The notes under the pieces were generated by a model. It saw nothing but the letters and a program-made list of their open reading frames with translations, was not told the DNA's origin and did no database searches. Both the position numbers and the translations under genes were made by a program. A stretch of DNA of 64,000 nt from Ephydatia muelleri (lineage: Eukaryota > Porifera > Demospongiae > Spongillida > Spongillidae): assembly GCA_013339895.1 (NCBI GenBank), contig JABACO010000008.1, positions 2,525,618 to 2,589,617 of the forward strand, written 5' to 3'. Numbering within the stretch: the first letter of the stretch is position 1; every line of letters begins with the position of its first letter. Below, in pieces: positions 33,901-45,900 of the stretch.

Positions 33901-36900
33901 AGTTTTAGTTACTGCATTATGCAACAGAATAAGGTGGATTTTCATTGATACAATAAATGCACGCAGCAGCATTGGTTAGCTCAATTCCCTGCTGGGAGAG
34001 AGTACAGGGCACAGGGTGAAGGAACATTTCTCCAGGGGGGGACCCCTTTCTTCAAAGTGGTATATGCAAGGCAATAAGAGGGAGTAGTTCTACTCCTGGA
34101 AATAGTGCACAAGCTGACTAGTAACCTTCAAGAGTGGTTGTGTACATTCATGACATTCTGGTCATCATCAGAACCACCCTATCCATGACATTAACACACT
34201 GGTGTAGTGTTGCCTATGCACGACAACCAACATAGAGTCACAAAGCTAGAGCCCGAGGTATTTGGACACTTCCAAGCACTTGTCCACTCATTGAATCTTC
34301 AACATACTCATCACTTGCTGCCTCCTATTTCCGCCAGCCAGTGTCTCTTGAAAAGTCTGTCTGGTACCTCTGCATTAGCTGCTGCTGTGACACCATCTGC
34401 CCAAATGCTATGCATCCCTAACAAGACTGCATCCATACCCGTGGTCTATATTTACCCCAGCAGAAGTTTCCTAGTTTGAGAGTAACTGAGGCCTCCACCC
34501 TTTCTTAGTTTGTCACCCAACTTGGTTTTAGATATTCCTCTAAACACCCGCTTGTGTAAACTCACCCATACCAAAAATAAACTTTCCATCGTGCATACTA
34601 GGGAATTAATTGTTACCATTCTAGCCACAACGAGGGAGGATCCCTCCCTATACTGGTCAATTTTACTAGACACCACATTAATAACCATACTTATAGCATT
34701 TGTAATTATGCATGTATGCAAACATTTGAGCTTCATCAGCTCATCATATCTCAGTCCACCAGCAAAGGCAACCCAACAACCTTGTATTTGCCAATGATAG
34801 ACTTGGCCCTGCAGCCTCACTTAAACATATCAACTGTAATAGGCTCTTTACACGCCACCCAGTGTTGCTTGGACTATATGTGTAGTACGGACTGACTCAA
34901 GCCCAGCCACCTAGTGCAGCCATGATAATGCATGCACATCCTCAACTGCTGCTGCTGCTGTAGATAGTACTGACACACTTAGATGTCGTAGATAAAGTGT
35001 TAGATGCACGGTCTTGGCAGGGAACGCAGATACTGAATGTCTTGGCCTCTGTCCATGTCATCCATATCTGCTAGGACCCCATGAATTTTATTATGTAGCA
35101 TTTGCTCTGCTTTCCAGAACTGTGGCTGGTAGGGACTGAGCCAGTTGGCACACCTTACCAGGTGACTAACCCAAGCAGCCCCTGTACAGCACATTTATCA
35201 TCATCCAGGTAGAACCACAGCTACATGTACAACCAACATTACACAGATTGTTCCCCAACATATCTTGGCCCCTCCACATCCTTCCTGGGTGAAAAAAGTA
35301 GCAAGATCTTGCGAAATAGAACATAGAATGTGACCATTCTTACCACCAAATCACGCTTGGTTTCTCTACTCCCTAGTACATCTGAGTTGATCGAAATTTG
35401 GTTGTTATGTAAAGATGCCCTGGATCTATACAATGTTGACGTTCGTTTTAATATATGATGTGGCGTTCCGAAGATTATCAATGGTTAAGTGCAAGCACCG
35501 TTTTGGGGGGTTTTAATCGAAAAACCGCAAAACAGGTGCTAGTACTTAATCATTTATATCTTCTGAACGACATATCGTGTTTTGAAAGAACTTTGCCATT
35601 TTATAGGCACAAGACCACTTTACATAAAAATCAATTCGGATGCACTAAACGACCACATTCTATGTGCAATTTCACCGGATCTCGCTACTTATTTCATCTG
35701 GGAGGTGGTTATATACCCTATATCCTGATTACAGTCATCTGACAGAGGCCATCCGACTCAACTATTAATCTAGTGCATGACACATGCAACAGTTCAGACA
35801 CACAGGCGCACTATACTGCCTAAATTGGCAATTGATTACTGTGCATGTCTGACTGGATGGTTTCAGTTCAGGATTTCAATTGTGGGGTGCATTGATCTCA
35901 AAAATTCAGTTTCACTTTTGTTTTCACTGTGCAGAGAATTCAATACATCAGTAGACATCAAGATGCACAAGTGGGCTGACAGCCTCCAATTTGCCGAGCT
36001 ATGTGCTCAGGTTTGTTTTGCTAATGTGTGTTTTGCATTGCACGTGTTCTCAGGCAGTGATGCATTAACACCAGCATGTTGAAATTAGTATTTCCTACAT
36101 TGTATTCACAAAACATACTGCTCCTGTTATGCACAGCCAGATTTGTTTAACTTGGATAAGCTGCATTTGGGTGCCTTGTACTATACATTAATGTAATTAA
36201 CTCACACCCATTAGAGATGTCATATCATCCAGCAGTGTACTTAGCATCATACAGAATACACTTTGATATACATAATCCCACTGCATCACAAAGTCCACAT
36301 TTGCTCAAAAATAATAGCAATAAATATGCCTTCAAAATAGAATATACAAATAGATGTAACAACAAATTGTTGGGGGGCATTAGTGTTGTTCATTGTCACT
36401 GTTATCAAGCTGCCTACATTGTATGCATGTCATGCGGCCGTCACTGTTGGGACAATACCAACTTGTGAGCTATCATTAGTAAGCTATTAAACAAATATGG
36501 TCACATGAACAAACCTCTGTTTATACTAAGCAGATCAGCTGGGGAAGGGCGGGGGGCAACCAATTTTTTTGTGGTCTGTGGAGAATTATGCTATTGTCCA
36601 ACCATTTGGCTACTAACCCACCTCTTGAAAGCCATTTGTTCACCAACTTCTCATTTACGAGCTGTGATTTCTCAATCATTACTTTCTTGTTGCGTCTCCA
36701 GTGACTCTCTTGTTGCGTCTCCCAGTGACTCTTTGTTGCGATCCACCAGGTGAAGGTCAGAGCTAGCTTTTAGTGTCTGAATTTGTAAGTCCTACTTTAT
36801 GAATCTTGGTTCACTGCATCTGCGTTGTACTTAAATGATGCCCTAATCACACTTGGGACAGCTATAACAGTATCATCCAAATTGGGAGCACTGGTAACAT

Positions 36901-39900
36901 ATCAATATTACAATTTTCCTTTATATTGAATTCAGCTACATGCTTGGCTCAAACATATTTCACAGGAATATTTATTTCCTTAGGAATACTTATTTCCTTG
37001 GAAAGACTACGGCATTCTAGTCCATGGGTTTCTCACCTAACAGCAGGAACATCAACCTAAACATGAACTGATCTTATTACCCTTTAGCCTGATGCAGATG
37101 TACTATCAGATATGGTGACCCAACAGGGAATGGTCACATAACAGAAGATCAGCAGCTTGATGATCATAAGGAGAAGTTAGCAGTGATGAATTTTACATTT
37201 CGGTTCAGTCATCTGCAACTTTGCGGAAAGGTACTAGAGAAGCTGCTAGTGAACTATCCATCTGTGGGGAGGTACTAGTGAACCATCCACTAGTGGGATA
37301 GTATGGGATGAGTTAGAGTGTAATATTGCTGGGAAGTACCCAGGGATTTTGCTGACATGGTGTGATTAGGATTGCTAGTGAGAGCCCCTGTGCAATGATG
37401 CCATGGAGTGGTGTTAGTGAGACCTCCAATTACGTGCAGGTCTGATTTATGCAAGTAATAGAGTGAGAAATACCTGGTGATGCATTTATTCAGCAGTGCT
37501 GTTGTGTTGAACACCAGTTTACAGTGGGGTGTGCAGTCTGGAAATGGCAATGCATTTTGTAAATTTGCTATAACATCGAATTGAAGCCTCAGAAAGACAG
37601 AATGAATTGCTAAAATCTCAATTGGTCAATGTTACAGTTTGCTTGGACAGATTCTCCAACTGATAGTCATTTGCTTACTATACAGGATTTCAAACTTTAA
37701 GTTGCTTATGACATTCTGGCAGTATCTTGGAAATAAAGTGAATCACCTTACTCTTTAGCATGGGCAGAAAACAGTTGTCTGGTTCTGCACACTCTTCTAT
37801 AGTAGAACGTATAGACCAATCGAGGATTTAGTACACACAGTGGTTTAGGATGATGACATTGGGTATGGGTATCATGTATTCATTTTATTCAATAAACAGT
37901 TTTTTAATTCATTGCAGAACCCCAATTTGTTACTAAAAGAAGAAATTGACATAGTTTAAGAAAGGTGTACAAACTAGAAGTGAAAATGATTAGTACTTAC
38001 TTCATTTTGTGTTCCTAAATCGTATTTTGTTTGGAAGCTGTTGACCAGCTGTAGTCTTTACTCTTGTCAAAAATTCCATGACATATCATTTAAATATTAA
38101 TATTGGTGCAGCATCTGTTATGCATGCCACTAGAGTTCCCAAAGAACGGGCATAAGACAAATCTGAAAACTTACATCCTCTCTTAGCCAGCACTCCTTCA
38201 TCCGTGCATGCACCTGCAGCTCCAGCAACACACGCTGGCGTTGTAAGCCCTCATATGGCCATGCAGCAACACACGCTGCCTCGTGTGCCCTCATATGGCC
38301 TAACAGCAGCACATATTGTGCAACACATGCACAACCTTTAATGGGCATTTTGCCTTCCATGCATATCAACTGCACAAACTTGTATAATATACCATACATT
38401 CAATCAAATGATGCAATTGAAAAGCTGGGAAATTACATCATGCACTGCACTAAATGTTAGGCTCAATAGCACCGGACACCAACTTAGGGCTGAACTTTTG
38501 GATGTGCCCTACCTCGCCACAACCAAAACATGGTCCCAATCTCAGAGCTGACTTCAGTGCAGAGTGCTGTTGTGAACCCTGCAGCTGATGTTCCTGAAGT
38601 TGCTCATCCATGCGCCTTTTCTTCCTTTTGAGTGCCTTCTTCTCCGCTTCCTTCTCTGCTCTAGCGATCTTTTTTCGTCTTCTGAGTTGTCTGTGAGCTC
38701 ATCTGCTTCATATTCCTCAACAACTGACCAGCCCAGCTCGGACCGATTGGTCAATTTTATCATCTTCTGCCTGTAAAGCTAAAGGGCCTCACCTGCCTCC
38801 ATGTCATGTCATGCATTGTTGTTGAACCCCTCATCTGTATTTCTCATCATATATTCGAGCACCTCCTGAATGAGGTCCAGCATCTGATCTGAAAATTTGT
38901 ACTGTGCTTCATTTTCCACTCTTCTTAACGGGTGTAAAGTAAATATTGCATGATGCGCACACACACATCTCATTCCACAGATCAAAAAACCCTTTGAGAA
39001 TGCCAGTTGAGTCACCGGCTTTGCAACCATCTGTTATAAGTCTACTGTTGTGGATTCCATTATTCGGGACATCTAAACTGCCTTTTCCAAATCAAGTCTC
39101 TTGAACTCTAACTTTCTTCTCCTCATTCCTCACTATCCACCCCCTGTGTCATACATGTAACATCAGCTCATCTCCAAATTGACAGTGTCTAGACTATTTC
39201 CTTAATTCCAGCACAAATCGGTCAACGGTTCTACCATATTATCCCTCAGTGTACATGCTTACCTGTCCTGAACACACATAAACATCTAGTTTACCCAACA
39301 CAACTCCACTTACTCTGTTCAGCCTTTGGTCTCAGTGAACTGCATTGTGTCGTTCATCCTCAGTCCCACAAGGCGCAAAAGGATAGCTAGCTTGGTCTGT
39401 TTAGACTGTATCTTTCTGCACAGCAACCATGAATTGTTCAAATTCTCGCTTGAAGCGCTTCCATTGCTCATTAAGGTCTCCCTCCCCACTAGGCTCTGGC
39501 GCGAGATATTTCTCCATTTCAGAAAGATCTCACTTCTGATACCATGTTATGCTTGCGCAGCGAATACACAGGCAGGGTGTAGCCAATGCACTTGGAATAC
39601 ACTTGAAGGCCAACCACGAAAACTCACTTATCAATCCAGCACACTCACATGGTCATACTTGACCCCGACCTACACATGCGTACACCCATAAAACACCAGC
39701 TAAGGAAGATTTCCAGTTATGATTTACTAACAATACTACTTGATGTTGTAGCTTTTAGTCAGATGCTGAGTATTCTGCATAATCAGCTCAGCTTAGTTGC
39801 ATTGGAACAGTGCTGCACGGCATGTTATGTACGAACAATCAGCCTCTACTTGACACTCATCACCAATAAACTGCATTGCAGTGTGAGCATGGTAGACATC

Positions 39901-42900
39901 TTATTGTCTGCCATTGGGTGCATTAGGTGTCCACATGATGGTGCAAAGACGCATTTGCTGCACAAACCCCTCCCCCCCCCCTTCCTTTCATGTCCACAGA
40001 TTTAGAATCCCGAAAAATTAATATTCATGACTTGATTGCCACTTTACGTCATTATATTCCATTGTTTGCTACATTCCAGTTATACATGCATGGCAGGTAC
40101 CAAAGTCAGGCATTTCTAAACTAAACACCACCATAACAGTAGCCAGAGCTTTAGTTGCTTCTCCAATGAATTTGATATCAGAATGTGTGACTACAAAAAT
40201 ACACCTTAATGGGCACATGCTATTGACAAATTCTGCTCACTTATTTTTCGAAGTGCTGAAGATTTATTATCTACTGTTGATGGGATATCAATCAGCACTT
40301 AATATGCTGATATCCTTGTGTATGGCCTTTGGCTTGTTATTGTCTATTATTTACATGGTACATGGTATGTATTTGCATTCATGTAGGTTGGCCGTGACAC
40401 ACTGTTTGATCAGCTGCATAAAAGGTGGAAAGCATTGATGGTGGTAAGTTTCATACACTGAGCCATGGTCTTCGTGAGGAAGTGGAACGTGTTAGCAAGC
40501 AGGAACATAAGTGGGATCTCTACAACATTGATCAGTTGGTACGCTCGTGCCGCATGCCTGCACATGCATATCGTGCATAAAAAGAGTACACTTGATTACC
40601 TTCTCTTAGTCAAGTTGCAATTGACACATATCGTACCACACTCGTGTGATTAGCTCTAACATTGGACATTGATCTGGGGTGGGCTTATTTGTTTCAATAA
40701 TAATATGTAGGGGATTTGAATTGCAGACTTACGTCAGACATCTATTTATGCAATAGTGCATGCAATCTGAGTACATGGGTAATTAGTATTTCCTTACTTC
40801 TCTTTATCGCTGTTCACACTTGTTTTATTGAGTATTTCCAGAGACAAGAACTTGACCACATTTTGTGTCTGCATTGCATTGTTCATCCAATAATCTCTTG
40901 TTGAGGCAGCTACTTTGTAGTGTGTAGCAGGGAAACCTGAACATATGTATACATCACGTGATGAATTAGGTCATTGTGTCTGTGAACTTAAGCATTGTGA
41001 TCAGCCAGGGTACAGGAATTCACAACACAGCTTTGTGCAAGGTACCATTCAGCATTGGAGGTTTTTCTATAGGCATAACAAGAGACACATTGAGATCAGA
41101 AGCTAAAGTTGAACTGTGTGTATAGGCATCACATGTTTCATAGAGGTAGATTCCTTGCTTACATCATTGATTGTGAACTAATTTGGTGAACTAAGTTTCA
41201 CAACAACAATGTAAGGGTGAATTTGCCAAACTAGATAGCCATCCCCAAGGACAGACCGGACTATTCCTCCCTTTTCTCTTCGGTTAAACAGACTCTACAC
41301 GTATTTGTGACCCAGGTATTCTATGGATGTCAGAAAGACACAATGTGATATCTTCACTCGAGTCCATGCTTGCATGTATCTTTTCAGTGACATCAGTTAC
41401 CCCTTTATCTGTGATGCCAGGCACCATGTAACCAATCTAGTACACACTATGGAATGCTTCTAAAAATGCTTTCCAATTGTTAGCTGCACAAATGATGCTA
41501 TGCTGAACAGTAAGCAATTCTAAGCATTTGGGGTAGAGATCAGTTTTATTACAGTCCATAAATGTCAGCAGCATTGGGAAGGCCCACGTTGGTGAACTTA
41601 GTTACGGCAAAATAATTCATTAGTATTTGAGAGTGGTATGATTTAGATGAAGCACCATGTTGACTGTCAACTCAATGTGCTGGAGAATCAGGTCCTATCT
41701 TCCCACATCATAACTGTGATGAGGCTGCTCAGTCTTAAATGTAATGGTCACGTTTCTGTGCACGGAAATTCTTTAGTGATTTCCTCCTTTGTGGCAAAGG
41801 TACTGCGCACAGTTTATACGTAGCATCTTAAATTTTTACCTTTTGATTTGCGACTAGACCAAGCTCCTTGCAGAATAGCCCTACGGCAACCATTCCTGAA
41901 CAGAGAAGTGATCTTTAGCTTTTCACTCCACAAACTGAGCCTCATCTACTGATACTGTTGTATACTTCTTAATAAGCTCACCATATTTTTTGTACTGGTT
42001 TATATATGCATTGTGAATGATAGTCACTTGTGTAACTGACCTGCCAGACGTTGTGAGAGCAGGACAAATACATCCACTATGTTAAAACTTAAATAGGCTA
42101 TTCTACAGGATGGTCTCGACTAAACTAAAGGTTCTTAAGTGATCATGCTACATTGCTCCCACCTTCAGAAGGATACATCACTTGTCCTTCTAAAAATAAC
42201 CCAACTCCTAGCCTATCTGGTGGGTTCCTTTGTCAGTAAGAGTGACATACAGCTTGTGCAGGAACTTGGAGTGTGTGCTTCAGGTCTTCACTTCATTACC
42301 TTAGTATTCCTCATTGCCATCGCCTTCCATGACAGGTTCTTCAGAGTTGTTTCTGCTGGTTCCTGCTGCTGTTTTGTAGCTATAGAAAGATTAGCTATGA
42401 TCGTTAATTTCCAGGTGATGTATTGTGAGAACTCTAAACGTCAAATCACATCACTCAATGGAACATCAATATGCTTATTGCTATAGTACACATAGTGGTA
42501 TTGTAAAATCGTAAGGAAGTTTTTTTTGCTGTCTTCGTGCCTTTTCGTTTTGTGTAACCCAATTTCCGGAAGATAGATCTTGATACCGCCTTGGTTACAG
42601 CGACATGCTCTCCACTTTCATTGCCTAGGCCTATGCTAGGATTGTAGAACAGTAGTAGTGCATGTGCAACAGCGCGAACTATTTTACCATTAACTACACC
42701 ACCAGCGCCACATAATGCCTTCACATACTGACAGACTTTATCATCCATGGACGCACCAAGAATTGTAGGTCTGCCACATTTGCATCTGTTCAGGCTAACA
42801 AGCGGCAAGCCTTTAGCATTCTCTTTCTCCTTCATGTAGGTGTTCTTCAAATGCCGTGCGGTAGTACGTGGAATATGAAACTTCTTACAAGCGTCTGCTA

Positions 42901-45900
42901 TACCAACCTCTGAAGTGTACTTCCCGATTTCACAATGGTGCACAGTAGTTAAAGCCATATATGGCTCCCAGTTTTAACAATCTTTGTCTTCAAGTTAAAC
43001 CTGTCTAACAGCAACGTTTACTTCTTTCAGCGCATGGGCATCTATATTTAACTCTTTAGACGAATCAGGAAGGTTTTAAGACACAACTTTCAAAACCATA
43101 GTTCACAGCCATCATATGCCCTGTTGCGGTTGACCATGTGTTATGCAGAACAGGAAGTGTAGTACCAAACGTTTGTGAAGATACGTCACTATTAGTAAGT
43201 TCGTTTTATTCCAAAAATGGATCAGTTCCAAATTAATACGTTATTCCTAAATAATTGATACGAAAATTTGGCCCCCTTCAAAATGTTGGGTCCTACAGTA
43301 TTCAGTACATACAAAAAAATTTGGCATATTCATTGCATAAGTTGTGTTGCCCAGGTATGGAATGACTCTTGACAAAGTACTTTGAGGTCATGCACCACTA
43401 TCAATAGTTTAGAATGGTTCTGATTATATGGATTCATGATTATCAGTTCAAGTTTATAAATTGCTTGCTAGGTGTTTATCCTTCCTATAAAAGAAATTGA
43501 GTGTACTGCAGCATATGGTACTCACTCCTGAGATAACCAGTACCCTTTTTGCATAGCTGTCATGGAATCACTCCACTCAATAGTCCATAGCGAGATCAGT
43601 GAAAGGCTAAGCAGCTACCATTTGTTCATTTTCAGCAATGGGCCTGTGTGTTAAGGATTTCCTGAGAATGTTTAACCACCATAATTCTTTTTTTGGCATA
43701 ATAATTTCAGTATGTGTCAAATAGAATGAGTACAATAACTATTAGTCAAAGTGTTATTCTTCCAAACAAGGCGGCCACTACATTTGGTGCAGGACCCTCT
43801 AAGGCATAGACTGGAGGCACTGGTTATGGCGAGGGGTAACTTATGAAGCCATATTATCACTAGTCTTGTTTGATCAGCACTAAAAGGGTTTCAGAAAAGG
43901 GTGAACAGAATACAAATGGAATAAATGAGATTCGACAAGAATTATATGAAAAATTTTAACAATCCGGTCCTCCAATTGATATCAACTTGTCCCCACACAA
44001 AGCTGTCTACATGTAACTGAATCTTCAATTGGACCCAAGCAGTCCTCCATGCATCACTTTCATAAATGGTCTTGTATCAGTTGTACCCCCAGTGTTTTAC
44101 GATTACACAACACTGTGTAACTGCAATCCATGTATTGCTAGAGGGATATTGGTATTTTTTCTTGAAGAGGAACATAAAATTATTCATTCGTCATTGTGAT
44201 GTGTTCAGTAATCATGGCATAGATTTTTACATCAATATCATCAGTAAAAATAACTTGCATGTATGTCAATATCTGTAAAAATAACTTGCATGTAAAAATA
44301 ACTTACATGTATGTCTTTATAAGTACAGGGTGTAATCATGTACTGCATTTGCCATTGGACATCTTTAGAAATACGTACAAATGTCTGCTCTGGATGACAA
44401 GGATGTGCCTTCTGCTGAGCAGTGGCAGTCTGCATGCAACTTTATGTCTGCCTCACTGAAGAAATATATCAAACAGGCTGAAGATGATCTTAATGCCTTA
44501 GTTGGCCCCACTGCATTTTATGACAGATGGATTAGATGGAAATCCCAATCACACATCCAGGTGAGTTTCACAATATTGTAATTACAGTAACTTAATCTCT
44601 ACAGGGTATAGCAAGATTCATGATTACACAACATCAATAATGTACAACATTTATTGGCACCACTTTGCATAAAACAAATATTGATTAGACATGAACCTTA
44701 GCAGCTTATTGAACTTCATTATTGTTCACCTATCAGAATTTTGCATTTGTTTCTTTGCATACATATACTATATACATGTATGCTCACCATCTATGTCTCT
44801 ATCAGGCTGAGCGATCTGCTGTTATTGAGGAGTTCAGGAAAGTCTTGCTATCAGAGCCAGTAAGGTGCACTGCAATTGGGATTTGTAATATAACTCAGCA
44901 GAAATTCCCTTAGAACCACGGAAATAAGCTTTTCATGGATGAAATAATTTCAATTCAGAGGTCTCTCAAAAGCAAAGGTTACAATACTTCTGAGGAGGAG
45001 GTAGGTGTTGACTTATACTACGACGTTGCACAGTGTCCATTGTGTTGTATTTTATATCTGCATACTTGTAGTTGAAATACACCTGGAACTTTGTATACAA
45101 GCTTCATTTTATGAGAAGAGCCGAAGAAACTGCTGTAAAGTGTCAGAAAGGATATGTTTTGAGGCAGCACAGTCATGAGGTATTTATGTATACTGTATGT
45201 ACGTGTGTGTGTGTGGGTGTGGGTGGGTGTGTATGTGAGGGTGTGTGGTACATCTACAAATAACTGCAGCCTGTGTGAATTGATTCTAATCTTTTTCAAC
45301 AAAAAAAAAATTAAAACAACGAATGTGTTTATTGATAGTATGCATGTCCACAAGTGGAGTTCTTCTGGAGGGTGCAGCAAGTGATGAAGAGCTCAGCACA
45401 CACTTTACGTGTTCAAATCATGGACAGGGAAGGTTAGTTTTCCCTCATCGGCAATGGTCATCATTGTATGGATGTGTGTGTGGTGTAGTGGTGTACATTG
45501 GTACTTAATGATTAGCTTATTACTGCAGAAAAAGTAAGAGTATTTAGTTGTAGCATTGTATGAAACCCACTTTACCCTGATTCATTGCTTTTCTAAGTGA
45601 CAAAAATGGATTCATTCCACAATTATTGCAGTCTCATCAATGAGTCCTTAGCACAAATTTGTGGCATAGGTGTATGTATATATAGTAATGAGCATATAAC
45701 TGACAATACACTTTCAAGCAGGTCAAAGCTTTGTCCAGTATGATCCTATCTATATCACATCACTACATGTCCATGGGTATCACATTTGTTTCACCTCTTT
45801 TGGGAAAGCGATTTGGGGTTGAGCATTGCCACCCACAATATAGAACCAATGCAAGGTACAATGGGTTTGATAGGCGCTATAATTTTAGTCAGTTAATTTG

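Noticed and set aside
33960..34030. Possible tRNA (GGTTAGCTCAATTCCCTGC)
   Set aside because: Only a loose resemblance to a D-arm; no cloverleaf or TTCGAATCC-like T-arm follows.
34225..38990. One DIRS element with gag at 38.5-39.0 kb and recombinase at 34.2-34.8 kb on the same strand
   Set aside because: OPA1 exon 15 (35935-36010) lies between them on the other strand and no RT or RNase H is found there. They are separate remnants in different introns.
40444..40460. Tiny intron in OPA1 exon 16 (GTAAGT...GAG)
   Set aside because: It would be under 20 bases, too short for splicing, and the codons it would remove align with human OPA1.
42139..42486. 115-codon plus-strand frame with hydrophobic stretches
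   Set aside because: No domain pattern; it is intronic in OPA1 and partly opposite a recognised transposase frame.
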